From assembly GCA_021776735.1 (NCBI GenBank), contig JAJFFH010000006.1:24655-88654 (forward strand): a stretch of 64,000 nucleotides of DNA, read 5' to 3'. The stretch's first letter is position 1. The number at the start of each line of letters is the position of its first letter. Source of the DNA: Planctomycetota bacterium. GTDB taxonomy: Bacteria > Planctomycetota > PLA2. The position numbers and the translations under genes are program-made. Shown piece by piece: positions 36,043-45,173 of this stretch. The notes under the pieces were generated by a model. The model made no database searches and was not told the origin of the DNA. It saw only the letters and a list, made by a program, of their open reading frames with translations.

Positions 36043-37581
36043 ATGAAGCGCAAAAAAGGCAAACGGACGGCGATGCTTCTTGCCCTGGCGGCGCTGATGG
36101 CGCCCGTGCACGCGGGCGACGACCGGCCCGCAGACCGCGGGGTCAAGGACCGGGCGCTCCAAGAGCAGATTCACGAAGCGATCGATCGCGGCGTCGCGTA
36201 CCTGAAAAGCGTCCAGAAACCGAACGGCGCGTGGAGCCATCCCGGCCCCGCAGACGCGGCGGTTTCGTACAACAGCGGACTGACCGCGCTCGCGCTCTAC
36301 GCGCTTTCCGCATCCGGGGTTCCCAAGGACGATCCCGCGATCCGGAAAGGTGTGGCCTGGGTCTTGTCCCATCGTGGTGCGTTTGCAGGCGATGGTCCGA
36401 CGGCGACGTACTCCGCGTCGCTGCTTGTGCTGGCGCTGACACGCATCGACGTCGATGTCTATCGGCGCGTCATCATCGAGTACGCCGACGCGCTGGCTGC
36501 CGGTGAACTCGGCGGTGGCATGTGGACCTACACCTACACCGGTTCGATCACGACGGCGCGCGACCGGGCCGCGGGCCGCCCCGCCCTACGCCGATCGCCC
36601 CCTGACAACTCGAACACGCAGTTCGCGGTCCTTGCGCTGTGGGCGGCGCACTCTCTGGCCGGACACGACGTACCTGAGCGGACGTGGCGGCATGTGCACC
36701 GCCATTTCTTGAAAAAACAGCGCGACGGCGGCTGGCTGTATCGCCAGAGCGGCCGACCGACCGCCACCATGACGGCCGCGGGCATCGTGTCACTCATCTA
36801 CGCGCACGCGGCACTCCACCCGGGCAAGGACGGCATCGCGCAGGCGCGACGGCTCCCCGAGGTGCGGCGCGCGCTCAAGACTTTGGGGCTCCACCGCGTC
36901 CGAGGCCGCGCGACAATGCGCGGGAGTTTCCTCGATTTCTATTGGATGTATTCGCTCGAGCGCGTGGGCACGGTGGCGCGTCCCGGTGACCGGACCTGGT
37001 ACGAGAGGGGCGCGCGCCGGCTTGTCGAGAATCAACACGAGGGTGGCTCGTGGCCGAAGCAGAGAAAGCTGATTCCCAAGGCGGTGGGCTTCGGGATCCT
37101 GCCGCCCGCCAAGAGCACGAAGTGGGAACCGGTTTACGAGACGTCGCTCGCGCTGCTCTTCTTGTCGCGGGCGACGTTTCCGCCCGTGCGCGGCGCGACG
37201 ACGGAGAGCGGCGGCGAAGAGCAGGAGCGCTCGGCGACGACGACAAAAAAAGAAGCGTGGCCCGACGTGACAACCGCCGCCGGCTTGTCGCGCGCGTTCG
37301 GGCGCTATCACGAGGCGAAGCCCGCGGAGCGGCAAAAGATCGTGCCGCGCCTCGGTGCCGGCGGCGCGCGCGTGGTGCCATATGTCGTGCGCCGGCTCAA
37401 GGACCGCCGCCCGGCCGTTCGCGCGAGCGCGTTCGAGTTGCTGGGCCGGCTCGTGGCGAAGCGCTTCTTGTTCGATCCGCGGGCGTCCGCCGAAGAGCGC
37501 GCGATGATGCTGGCGCCGATCGAGAGCTACGCGATGACCGCAAAACTGAGCTGGAACCTCAAGACGAGCCGGTTCGAGTAG
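36043..37581 (+). CDS. Secreted alpha-toroid protein (prenyltransferase/squalene-cyclase-like repeats)
   Basis: Encodes 512 aa from the ATG at 36043, chosen because MKRKKGKRTAMLLALAALM forms a clear signal peptide ending APVHAG. An ATG at 36025 adds six residues. Repeats such as GVAYLKSVQKPNGAWSH, HFLKKQRDGGWLY and RLVENQHEGGSWPKQ are the QxxDGSW-type turns of alpha/alpha toroids. The Asp-rich cyclase motif DXDD is absent, so it is not a typical hopene cyclase. The last ~120 residues contain a HEAT-like repeat. A dispersed 11-mer encodes KRTAM in the signal peptide. Confidence 0.75.
   Translation: MKRKKGKRTAMLLALAALMAPVHAGDDRPADRGVKDRALQEQIHEAIDRGVAYLKSVQKPNGAWSHPGPADAAVSYNSGLTALALYALSASGVPKDDPAIRKGVAWVLSHRGAFAGDGPTATYSASLLVLALTRIDVDVYRRVIIEYADALAAGELGGGMWTYTYTGSITTARDRAAGRPALRRSPPDNSNTQFAVLALWAAHSLAGHDVPERTWRHVHRHFLKKQRDGGWLYRQSGRPTATMTAAGIVSLIYAHAALHPGKDGIAQARRLPEVRRALKTLGLHRVRGRATMRGSFLDFYWMYSLERVGTVARPGDRTWYERGARRLVENQHEGGSWPKQRKLIPKAVGFGILPPAKSTKWEPVYETSLALLFLSRATFPPVRGATTESGGEEQERSATTTKKEAWPDVTTAAGLSRAFGRYHEAKPAERQKIVPRLGAGGARVVPYVVRRLKDRRPAVRASAFELLGRLVAKRFLFDPRASAEERAMMLAPIESYAMTAKLSWNLKTSRFE
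36065..36075 (+). repeat. Dispersed 11-mer, exact copy
   Basis: Preceded by AAAAAAGGCAAAC and followed by CTTCTTGC, inside signal-peptide codons of the alpha-toroid protein. Confidence 0.85.
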
Positions 37582-37585
37582 CAGA

Positions 37586-37596
37586 CATCGCCGTCC
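37586..37596 (-). repeat. Dispersed 11-mer, exact copy (left arm)
   Basis: Immediately after the alpha-toroid stop; followed by GTTCCTGACGC. Confidence 0.85.
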
Positions 37597-37641
37597 GTTC
37601 CTGACGCCCGGGTGTCTGGCCTGACGGGGACAGCAGCGTAC

Positions 37642-37652
37642 GGACGGCGATG
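37642..37652 (+). repeat. Dispersed 11-mer, exact copy (right arm)
   Basis: GCGTAC precedes and TCTTTTC follows; 39 bp upstream of the next start. Confidence 0.85.
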
Positions 37653-37690
37653 TCTTTTCGGGCGGCATTCGCTTTGCGACAATGGGCGGT

Positions 37691-39271
37691 ATGCGACGCA
37701 TCGCACTACTCCTTCCGCTGCTTGCTTCCCTCTCGCTTGCCGGACCCGCGCTCCAGATCGTGGGGGAACGCGACGATGTCGGGACGGTGCGGGGGATCGC
37801 CGCCATTGCCATCGGCGAGGGCTACCTGCCGTACTTTTTTACGCTGCGGCAGAAGGTGAGCGGGCACGTCCGGGTGATCAACCTCGACATGGGTACGCGC
37901 AGCGAGGGCAAGCTCCGCGGCAGCATTCCTGTCGGCATCGTGCGGCTCGGTGACGCGGTTGTGCTGGCGTCGGACGTGCGCGGCGAGATCACGTTTGCTT
38001 CGCATCGCTATTCCGGCGGGCGCCTCCGGCCGCGCCAGCTCGGGAGCGTAAACGTCGCCGGCGTGGCCGGTCATCGCGTGCTGCGCCTTACGGGGACGAC
38101 GACATCGCCGGTCCTGATTAGCGCGACGCGGACCGGGCTCCGCATCGCCACGCCGCGTTCGCGCAAGGCCGCGGACGTCCAGGAACTGAAGCTCGGTGGC
38201 GTGGTCGCCGCCGTGACGCCGATCTACCGGACGTCGCGGGGGGTCAACGCGATCGCGGGCGTCACGATGCAGGAAAAGGTGTTTCGCGCGGAGCTGCACA
38301 ACGGTCGCTGGACGCTCGCGGCGTTGCGCCTGGCGAACTGCGGCGGGTTCAAGGCGCGCGCCGCAGTGGCGCTCGGTGGCCGCCTTGTTTTTGCCGGAAC
38401 CTGGAGAGGGCGCGCCTCGCTGGCGGCCATCGACCTCGGGGCCATCCGGCGCGCCGGGCGCAACCCGCTGCGTCAGCTCATTCCTGTGCCCGTGTCCGCG
38501 TCGGTCGATCTCGGTGCGGGCGATGCTTCGCATCTTGCCGTTCTGGACGGGTCCCATCTCGCCGTCGCCGGCACCAAGAGCGGGCGCGCGTGGGCCGCGG
38601 TTGTGAATGCCGACCGGGGTTTGCGGCTGACCCACGAGACCTTCATGCGGGGCACGCGGATCGATGGACTGGCCGTCAACCCGGCGCGCAAGGGCTGGAC
38701 GATGGCGGTCCAAAACGAACAGATGCGGCAGTACCTTCTGCGTCACCCGCGCGACCCGGCGCTCCCGCGCAATTGGGATCCGTTCCCGCGTCAGGACCCG
38801 GAGCCCTACCCCGAGCCCGACAAGCCCGACAGGCCGGATCCCGGGCACGGTCAGCCTCAGCCGGTGCCGCCGAGGCCCCAGCCCCAGCCCGTCCCGACCC
38901 CGGTGGATCCCGGTGACACGCGTCCGGTCGAAGCGCCCGGGCGCTTGCGCCTGGCGATCTTGCCGCGGGTCGCGGTAGACACGCGTGCGCGAATCGACAC
39001 GCAGATCGTGCTGATCAACCTCGGTGCGCGGCGGGTGCGCGCGACCATCCGGTTTGTCGGCAACAACGGAAGGGTCCTCACGTCGATAACGATGCGGTTG
39101 CGCGGTGGCGAGCGGCTCACGGTTTCCGCGCTCGAAAAGCTGAAGGCGGCGGGCGTCACGAGCTTCGACGGCTGGATCCGGATCGACGGCTGCTCGCGGC
39201 GCGACACCGTGATCGACGCGACCCGGACCTCCCGGGGAACCTCGGCCCCGCTAACCGTCCACTGGCGGTAG
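37691..39271 (+). CDS. Secreted protein of unknown function with proline-rich linker
   Basis: Encodes 526 aa from the ATG at 37691 (an ATG at 37682 is also in frame). A signal peptide (MRRIALLLPLLASLSLAGP) is followed by ~340 residues of beta-rich, propeller-like sequence without recognised repeats, then a linker of alternating P, D, Q and G (PEPYPEPDKPDRPDPGHG), and a ~110-residue C-terminal beta domain (ARIDTQIVLINLGARRVRATIRF) that resembles an immunoglobulin-like fold. No enzymatic motif is seen. Confidence 0.65.
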   Translation: MRRIALLLPLLASLSLAGPALQIVGERDDVGTVRGIAAIAIGEGYLPYFFTLRQKVSGHVRVINLDMGTRSEGKLRGSIPVGIVRLGDAVVLASDVRGEITFASHRYSGGRLRPRQLGSVNVAGVAGHRVLRLTGTTTSPVLISATRTGLRIATPRSRKAADVQELKLGGVVAAVTPIYRTSRGVNAIAGVTMQEKVFRAELHNGRWTLAALRLANCGGFKARAAVALGGRLVFAGTWRGRASLAAIDLGAIRRAGRNPLRQLIPVPVSASVDLGAGDASHLAVLDGSHLAVAGTKSGRAWAAVVNADRGLRLTHETFMRGTRIDGLAVNPARKGWTMAVQNEQMRQYLLRHPRDPALPRNWDPFPRQDPEPYPEPDKPDRPDPGHGQPQPVPPRPQPQPVPTPVDPGDTRPVEAPGRLRLAILPRVAVDTRARIDTQIVLINLGARRVRATIRFVGNNGRVLTSITMRLRGGERLTVSALEKLKAAGVTSFDGWIRIDGCSRRDTVIDATRTSRGTSAPLTVHWR

Positions 39272-39288
39272 CCCGTAGAATCCTCGGC

Positions 39289-40257
39289 GTGAGCGAGAGA
39301 AACCTGGCTTCTAAGACGCCTCCGGCCGTCGTTCTAGCCTTCGGCCTCTTTTTCGGGCTGCTGTTCGGCTGGGGTGGCCACGTCATCCTGACCGATACCG
39401 ACAACACCGAGTCGTTTGTCGACTACAAGCAGCGACAGAACAAGGGGCGCGGCAATAGGGGGCCCGGGGGCAGCGGGCGCCCGCGTAACCCGGGGAATCA
39501 GGGCAATCCGGGCGGTGATCCGCATGGAGGGGGCCGTCCGCGCAACCCGGGTGAGTCGATCATCAAGGTCCACTTCATGAAGAAGTTCCTGGCCGCGCTG
39601 ACAACGACGCCTAAAAACAACTGGGCCAACCCGGCCTGGAAGCCGCTGCTCAAGGCAGACCAGACCCTCCAGTGCGCGGACTGCCACGACTCGGGCGACA
39701 TCAACATGGAGGCGATGAAGGGGATGGATCCCGGCCCCGAGAAAGCGGAGCCGTACCGCGACAATCCGCGCTTCATGATTGGCCTCATGAAGAACTGGGT
39801 CAAGCGGCTCAACAACAAGCATCGCGACAAGCTCGTGCGCAATGTGACCTGCACCGACTGCCACCGTTACGATCCGTACGAGGCGTATGGGGGGCTTCCT
39901 CCGCTCATGGCCAACTTTGTCGCCGCGTTGAGTAAGCCGCCGAAGAACAGCGATCCGAATCCGGACTGGAAGCCGCTGCTCAAGAAACCGGATCAAAAGA
40001 CGAGGTTTTGCGCAGAGTGCCACGGCGACACGGGCGCGGCGATGGAAATTGGGATCGAGGCGGCGCTCTCGGAATCTCCCGACAAGTCGCTCGACAAGTC
40101 GCCCAAGTTCCCCATGGTCGGCCGGTTCCGCGGGGACAAACAGCTGATGATCGACGTGATGGAACGCTGGGTGAAGCAGCTCAACCGGACCCTGGGCAAG
40201 AAACTGCGCAAGGCCGTCGTCTGCATCGACTGCCACGCCACCGACCCGCGCCGCTAG
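39289..40257 (+). CDS. Membrane-anchored tetraheme c-type cytochrome
   Basis: Encodes 322 aa from a GTG start. An N-terminal helix (AVVLAFGLFFGLLFGWGGHVIL) anchors it, then a Gly/Asn/Pro/Arg-rich linker. Four CxxCH heme sites lie at residues 129-133 (CADCH), 188-192 (CTDCH), 241-245 (CAECH) and 312-316 (CIDCH). The protein is an internal duplication: each half has NPDWKPLLK/NPAWKPLLK, then a heme site, then NWVKRLNN or RWVKQLNR, then the second heme. It probably carries electrons on the outer face of the cytoplasmic membrane. Confidence 0.9.
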   Translation: MSERNLASKTPPAVVLAFGLFFGLLFGWGGHVILTDTDNTESFVDYKQRQNKGRGNRGPGGSGRPRNPGNQGNPGGDPHGGGRPRNPGESIIKVHFMKKFLAALTTTPKNNWANPAWKPLLKADQTLQCADCHDSGDINMEAMKGMDPGPEKAEPYRDNPRFMIGLMKNWVKRLNNKHRDKLVRNVTCTDCHRYDPYEAYGGLPPLMANFVAALSKPPKNSDPNPDWKPLLKKPDQKTRFCAECHGDTGAAMEIGIEAALSESPDKSLDKSPKFPMVGRFRGDKQLMIDVMERWVKQLNRTLGKKLRKAVVCIDCHATDPRR

Positions 40258-40385
40258 CGCGAGCCCGCCGGCGACTCCGCCCGAAAAGACGGCACCGGCC
40301 TGCTTGGGCCTGGAGATGAGGCCCGGTCACGCGGCGCATTGCTCTTTGCGTAGAGGCGTGGGGCGGGCTGGGATAGGATGGAGAC

Positions 40386-42026
40386 GTGCAACACGGCCCC
40401 GTTCTCCTCATTCTCGGCCTGCTCGGAGCCGCGGTCTTCGCCGCGCCGGGCAAGGCCGAGGAAAAGCCCGTCACCGATCCCAAGGCTGCCAAGGAAGGCG
40501 TCGAGCGGATCGAAGAGGAATACAAGGCGATCAAGTCGAGTCAGGATCTCGTGCCCGCCCGCCGGCGGCGCGAGTTGGCTCGGCGCCTGGGACTGTTGCA
40601 CTGCGAGGAATCCGCGAAGCTTCTCGTAGGTATCGTGGACGAGGATCGCGACTTGCGAGCGCGGATCGTGGCGATGCGTTCGCTTGCAGTCGTCGGCAAA
40701 CTCAAGCAGCTCAAGAGAATGTACTCGATCGTCAACAAGGATCGGGACAAGGTGTTGCTTCACTTTCTCGGGCCGGCCCTTTCGCTGGCTACCGATCCGG
40801 AGGCTCCGGCCTGGGTCATCGACAAGCTGCTCCCGAGTGCGAAACGCGCGAAGGTGAGCCGATCGATCACGGTCTATCCCGTTCGCATGTCGGCGGTCGA
40901 GGCGCTCGGCGCGTTGCACGCCCAAGACGCGCGCGATCCCCTGCTGGAGCTGCTCGCCAAGGAGCTGAATAAGTACAACGTCAAAAAACCACCGCACATG
41001 ATCTACGAGGTCCTGCGTTCGCTCGGCCAAATCGGCGGCCCGGACGTGAAGGACGAATTGCTGAAGGCGGCGATCAGCTTGGATTGGCGCCTCCGACTCG
41101 CGGCCGCCGAGACGATCCTCGTGCATTTTCGCGACAAGGCGGCGCTCGACGCAATGCGTGCGCTGCTCAAGGACAAGACGATGGTGGTTCGCGAGGTCGC
41201 GGCGGTCGCCGTCGGCGAGGCGAAGACCGAGCCGCTGATTCCGGAGCTCATTCTCCTGATGCGCGAGGGCTACCGCCGCGCGAAGGAAAAGTCCTATCTC
41301 GCCCTGAAGAGCGTGACCGGGCAGGACTACGGCTACGCGCCCGACGTGTGGACGAAGTGGTGGAAGGACAAGAAGCGCAAGAAGCTGACGAAAGACGGAG
41401 AGATCGCCCGGGGCGAGCGGATCACGGTCTCGCAGTACTACGACTTCGAGATCTTCTCGGATCGCATGCTCTTCGTGGTCGATGTTTCCGGTTCGATGAA
41501 GTGGCCGGAGTACACGCCGCATCGCATCGACGTCGCGCGCAAGGAGCTCATCAAGGCCGTGAAGGCTCTCGACAAGGAGAGCTTCTTCAACATGGCGACC
41601 TTTGCCGGCCACGTGAACATGTGGCAAAAGAACGGCGAGGTTCTCGCGACCGAGGACAACAAAAAGGAAGCGCTCAAGTGGATCAAGGGAGCGCTCCTGC
41701 CGCGCGGCGCCACGAATACCTACGCGGCGTTGATGGATGGCCTCGAGCTGAACCAGCGCATCGACACGATGTTTTTTCTCTCGGACGGGATTCCGTCGAC
41801 CGGCAAGTCCGAGGTGCCCGAGGAGATTCTCGTCGACCTGAAGTACAAGAACCGGTTTCGCAAGGTCATCATCAACACGGTGGCCATCGCCTTTGGCAAG
41901 GCCTCGATCGAAAAGGCGCAAAAGTACGAAGACCCCGACGAGATGTACGCGTTTATGAAGCTCATCTCGGACTGGAACGGCGGCCAGTGCGTGGACCTTC
42001 GCGCGCCGCCGCGCGTGGATCGTTGA
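40386..42026 (+). CDS. Secreted HEAT-repeat / VWA-domain protein
   Basis: Encodes 546 aa from a GTG start with a signal peptide (GPVLLILGLLGAAVFAAPG). Residues ~60-310 are HEAT-like (RMSAVEALGALHAQDARDP, DKTMVVREVAAVAVGEAKT). A VWA domain follows with an intact metal site DVSGSM at Asp366 and later TNTYAALMDGL and FFLSDGIPSTG. It probably mediates protein contacts outside the cytoplasm. A strong hairpin follows the gene. Confidence 0.85.
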   Translation: MQHGPVLLILGLLGAAVFAAPGKAEEKPVTDPKAAKEGVERIEEEYKAIKSSQDLVPARRRRELARRLGLLHCEESAKLLVGIVDEDRDLRARIVAMRSLAVVGKLKQLKRMYSIVNKDRDKVLLHFLGPALSLATDPEAPAWVIDKLLPSAKRAKVSRSITVYPVRMSAVEALGALHAQDARDPLLELLAKELNKYNVKKPPHMIYEVLRSLGQIGGPDVKDELLKAAISLDWRLRLAAAETILVHFRDKAALDAMRALLKDKTMVVREVAAVAVGEAKTEPLIPELILLMREGYRRAKEKSYLALKSVTGQDYGYAPDVWTKWWKDKKRKKLTKDGEIARGERITVSQYYDFEIFSDRMLFVVDVSGSMKWPEYTPHRIDVARKELIKAVKALDKESFFNMATFAGHVNMWQKNGEVLATEDNKKEALKWIKGALLPRGATNTYAALMDGLELNQRIDTMFFLSDGIPSTGKSEVPEEILVDLKYKNRFRKVIINTVAIAFGKASIEKAQKYEDPDEMYAFMKLISDWNGGQCVDLRAPPRVDR

Positions 42027-42040
42027 CGTGAACGTTACTC

Positions 42041-42065
42041 CGAAAGTCCGCATGGCGGACTTTCG
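42041..42065 (+). terminator. 11-bp hairpin after the HEAT-VWA gene
   Basis: CGAAAGTCCGC and its exact complement are separated by the 3-nt loop ATG, 14 bp after the stop codon. There is no T run. It lies between two convergent genes and could serve both. Confidence 0.6.
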
Positions 42066-42195
42066 CTAGCGGGGCGGACGACCGTTCTGCCTGCGTGCGC
42101 TGCGGGCCGCCGAACCCGGACCGTGCCCGCTGGCGGCTGGTCGCTTCGCGGCTCTTCGGTGGGTTGGAATCGCCCACCGGTGCATCGCCGGCCGT

Positions 42196-42750
42196 TTACT
42201 CTACGTGCAGCGATTCCGCCAGGACCTTGTCGCCGTGGATCAGCTTGGCGAACGAGTGGTCCAGGGTCGTGCGGAACGTCAGGTATCCGGTGGCGCCGTC
42301 CTCGTCGGGCTCGGAAGCCGTGTGGACCGGCTGGAGCGTCGTGTCGGGCCGGCCGTTGACGCGGATCAGCGAGTGATTCGCCAGACCCGGCGCTGCCGCG
42401 TAGCCGGGGTAGTGGATCGCGACGAGGAGATAGACCGTGCGGCCCCCGACCCCGGGCCGTTCCAGGCCTTCGGGAAGCTCGCTGTCTTCCAGGATGCGGC
42501 ACTCGACGACCCGCGCGGCGGCGGCGGCGTTGAGCACGGATTGCCCGCGTTCGACCTTCTCCTGGGTCGGCCCGATCATGGTCTTGGCCACCCAGACCGC
42601 GCCGATGGCGAGGGCCGCGAGGCCGAGGGTCGTGACCCAACTCCGCACGATCCCTTTTCGGCGTTTCCGGCGAGCCGGGTTTAGACCGGTTTGAAGTCGC
42701 GTCGACAGCCCTCTGAGCCGTGGCCAAACGCGGGTTTCGGGCCGGTGCAC
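42196..42750 (-). CDS. Single-span membrane protein of unknown function
   Basis: Encodes up to 184 aa. A basic N-terminus (RRKRRKG) precedes one helix (WVTTLGLAALAIGAVWVAKTMIG), and the remaining ~125 residues lie outside the cytoplasm by the positive-inside rule (TVYLLVAIHYPGYAAAPGLA). A GTG near residue 36 would be a later start and would avoid nearly reaching the divergent gene at 42786. Not recognised. Confidence 0.5.
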   Translation of the reverse strand: MHRPETRVWPRLRGLSTRLQTGLNPARRKRRKGIVRSWVTTLGLAALAIGAVWVAKTMIGPTQEKVERGQSVLNAAAAARVVECRILEDSELPEGLERPGVGGRTVYLLVAIHYPGYAAAPGLANHSLIRVNGRPDTTLQPVHTASEPDEDGATGYLTFRTTLDHSFAKLIHGDKVLAESLHVE

Positions 42751-42785
42751 GGACAGATCGCAGGGCTCGGGCTAACATCGGGGCG

Positions 42786-45173
42786 ATGCGGGCGTGGGCG
42801 GGCGTGTTGCTCCTCGTGGCGGTGGTCGGTGCCGACGACCTGGCGACGCTGTATGCGCAGTGGGAGTCGGCCGGTCCGGACGAGCGGCGGTACCTGAAGC
42901 GGCGCGTGCACCGACTGGAAAAACAGCGCCGGTACGTGGCGGCGCGGCCGGTGCTCGTGGACTTCGAGGGCCGCGACTGGACGCTCGCCGAGTTCTTCGA
43001 GACCGTGCTCGAGCCGGCGCTCCACGAATCGACGGAGCCCAAGAACGAAACCGACCCGGGGTTAACGGACGTGCATCGTCGCGCCCTCGCGGCGATCCCA
43101 CAACTCCAGCGCGCGTACCGCACCCCGCGGCTGGTGACCGCCGGCACCCTGAACCTGATGCTGGGCTACGCGGCCCGCGCCCTCTTCGCGCACGAGCTCC
43201 CGGTGTTCTTGCGCCTCCGCTTTTTCTCGACGACGCTGACGGTCGCCCGCTCCCTGGTCGGCCGCATGCGTCCGGACATCGTCACCGGGTTCGTGATCCG
43301 GACGCAGCTCGTCCCCGGCCTGACCGCTCTGGCGCGGCGCCACGGCAAGGATGAAGCGGTGGGCCGGGCGCTCAGCGAGGCGGCGTCCCTGCTGTCGCTT
43401 CCCGCGCTGGTCGGCGAGCATGACCGCGCGCGCCTCGCGACACTCACGTCCGGCGCGCAATCCCGCCAGCTGTTGGTGCGCGTGTATCGCGAAGGCCGAC
43501 TGGGCACCTTTGAACGTGCCGCGCTGGCCCGCAGCGTCGTCGCCTCGGTCAAGGACGATCTGGCGTTCGCGGTCGGTTCGCCCCCGCTCCTGCTCGAGCT
43601 TCTGACCGACCCGAGGGTTGCGGCGCGCGAACGTGGCGCGCTGGCCGACTGCGTGCTCGGTCGCCTCGGCGAGATCGAACTCCTGCGTCCGTCGGTGCAC
43701 GACCTCCTCGTCGCCGCGTTCGGCAATCCGGAGGCCACACTGAAAGCAGGCCGCGAGCGGCGCAAGGCGCGTCCCGGTTCTCTGCGGGCCCCGGCGCCGG
43801 GCCGCAGGCATCGTTTCTTGCGCGTGCTCCTCGCGCAAGCCGAACCCGACGCCCCGCCGCGCGTGACCGAGGTCATGCGGGCGGACGTGTCGGCGTATCG
43901 GGCGTTTCATTCGAAGGAAGCGGACGGACGGCGATACTTTTTGGGCGTGTTGCTGCCGGACAAGCACGGCGACCACGCCGACTTTGTCGGACCGCCGCCG
44001 CGTTTGGCCGGGGTGCTCGACAACCGCTTGTTGCGCCGTCGCCTGCGGCGCGAGCGCCTCTCGATCACCGCGTTCGGCACCCGGCGCGAAGTTCTCGAAT
44101 TGTGCGCGACGCTGCCCGAGGACGACTCGGAGCCGGTGCCGGTGCACGGCGCCGACCTGGGCCACATCGTCGCGCTGCTGCGCGCGCGGCTGCGACTCGC
44201 GGAAGACGACGAGCGCCGCGAACTCGTCGGGCTCCTGGTGCGCCTCGGCACCGATGCGGCGCACGATCTGGCGGCGAAGGAAGCGACAAGTCCGGGTGCG
44301 GCGATGGAACTCCTGCCGCTGGTGGAGAAGGGCCATGCGGCGGCGACCGAGCGCCTGCTCCAAGACATCGCCGTCCTGGAGCTGAGTGCGAAAGAGCGCG
44401 TGCTCCGCCGCGCGGCTTCCCAAAAGGCGTTGCGTCCGCGCCTACGCCAACTGTGCGGCCACGAAGACGTTGCGGTTGCGTGTCTCGCCACGGACGCGTT
44501 GCTGAGTCGTGGGGACGCGGGCGGCATTCCGGTGCTGTTTCGGCACAAGAACCGGTACGCGCGGGCGAGTGCGGGCGCGCTGGCGCTGCGCACCACCGAG
44601 TTGGCCGGCGGACTCCGCATCATTCCCGAGGAGCCGCTCGACATGGAGCAGTTGCGCAAGCTTGCGGCCGCGGCGTTCGGTAAAAAGGACGGCAAGAGCT
44701 TCGTGACGTTCGGGAAATGGCTGGCCGGGGCAGCGTTTCAGGATCCGCTGAAAGTGCGCCGCGCGCGGAGCATGACGCGGCGGCATTTCCTGGGCCGACG
44801 GCGTGTTTCCGGCGGCGAGTTCGTGCGGTTTTGGGCCGATGCGTTTTTGAAGAAACGGCACGAGGAATTCTGGGCCGGGCTGGTGCAGTACGTGTTCTCC
44901 CCGATTGATCCCGGCCAGGACATCGACCTGGATCGGCTCAAGCCGCTGATTGCGGCCGTGCAGACGCGTCTGGACCACGCCGCGCTCCGGACGGCGTGGC
45001 GGGACTCGCTGGTCGTGCTGGCGTGTGCGCAGTACGGCGTTGATCTCGACACCGGGTTTTTCGATCTGGCGCACGACAACCTCAAGCGGCTGGCGGGGAA
45101 GGGCACCCCGGTCGGCGCGCGCGGCAAGGCGGGCGTCCTCTGGCCCGTGTGGGCGGCGGCGGACGCGCAATGA
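42786..45173 (+). CDS. Large secreted alpha-helical protein, unknown function
   Basis: Encodes 795 aa from the ATG at 42786 (MRAWAGVLLLVAVVGADD signal peptide). The frame is open further upstream, but that part has no signal. The body is Leu/Ala/Arg-rich and helical with possible HEAT/ARM-like repeats (LLQDIAVLELSAKERVLRRA). No catalytic motif. Two dispersed-motif copies lie in the gene. Its stop overlaps the glcD start as ATGA, so it may be the first gene of the glycolate operon. Confidence 0.65.
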   Translation: MRAWAGVLLLVAVVGADDLATLYAQWESAGPDERRYLKRRVHRLEKQRRYVAARPVLVDFEGRDWTLAEFFETVLEPALHESTEPKNETDPGLTDVHRRALAAIPQLQRAYRTPRLVTAGTLNLMLGYAARALFAHELPVFLRLRFFSTTLTVARSLVGRMRPDIVTGFVIRTQLVPGLTALARRHGKDEAVGRALSEAASLLSLPALVGEHDRARLATLTSGAQSRQLLVRVYREGRLGTFERAALARSVVASVKDDLAFAVGSPPLLLELLTDPRVAARERGALADCVLGRLGEIELLRPSVHDLLVAAFGNPEATLKAGRERRKARPGSLRAPAPGRRHRFLRVLLAQAEPDAPPRVTEVMRADVSAYRAFHSKEADGRRYFLGVLLPDKHGDHADFVGPPPRLAGVLDNRLLRRRLRRERLSITAFGTRREVLELCATLPEDDSEPVPVHGADLGHIVALLRARLRLAEDDERRELVGLLVRLGTDAAHDLAAKEATSPGAAMELLPLVEKGHAAATERLLQDIAVLELSAKERVLRRAASQKALRPRLRQLCGHEDVAVACLATDALLSRGDAGGIPVLFRHKNRYARASAGALALRTTELAGGLRIIPEEPLDMEQLRKLAAAAFGKKDGKSFVTFGKWLAGAAFQDPLKVRRARSMTRRHFLGRRRVSGGEFVRFWADAFLKKRHEEFWAGLVQYVFSPIDPGQDIDLDRLKPLIAAVQTRLDHAALRTAWRDSLVVLACAQYGVDLDTGFFDLAHDNLKRLAGKGTPVGARGKAGVLWPVWAAADAQ
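43926..43936 (+). repeat. Dispersed 11-mer, one mismatch
   Basis: GGACGGCGATA, preceded by GAAGCGGAC and followed by CTTTTTGG. Encodes KEADGRRYF in the large helical protein. Confidence 0.6.
44366..44376 (-). repeat. Dispersed 11-mer, exact copy
   Basis: Preceded by CAAGA, followed by TGGAGC. Encodes DIAVLE in the large helical protein. Confidence 0.7.

Larger units (their letters stand above)
37584..37654. terminator. Inverted pair of dispersed motifs forming a 15-bp stem
   Basis: GACATCGCCGTCCGT at 37584-37598 is the exact reverse complement of the arm at 37640-37654, with a 41-nt loop. The left arm starts 3 bp after the alpha-toroid stop codon, and TTTT follows the right arm. It could stop transcription before the next gene at 37691. 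The large loop makes it a weaker terminator than a tight hairpin. Confidence 0.6.
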
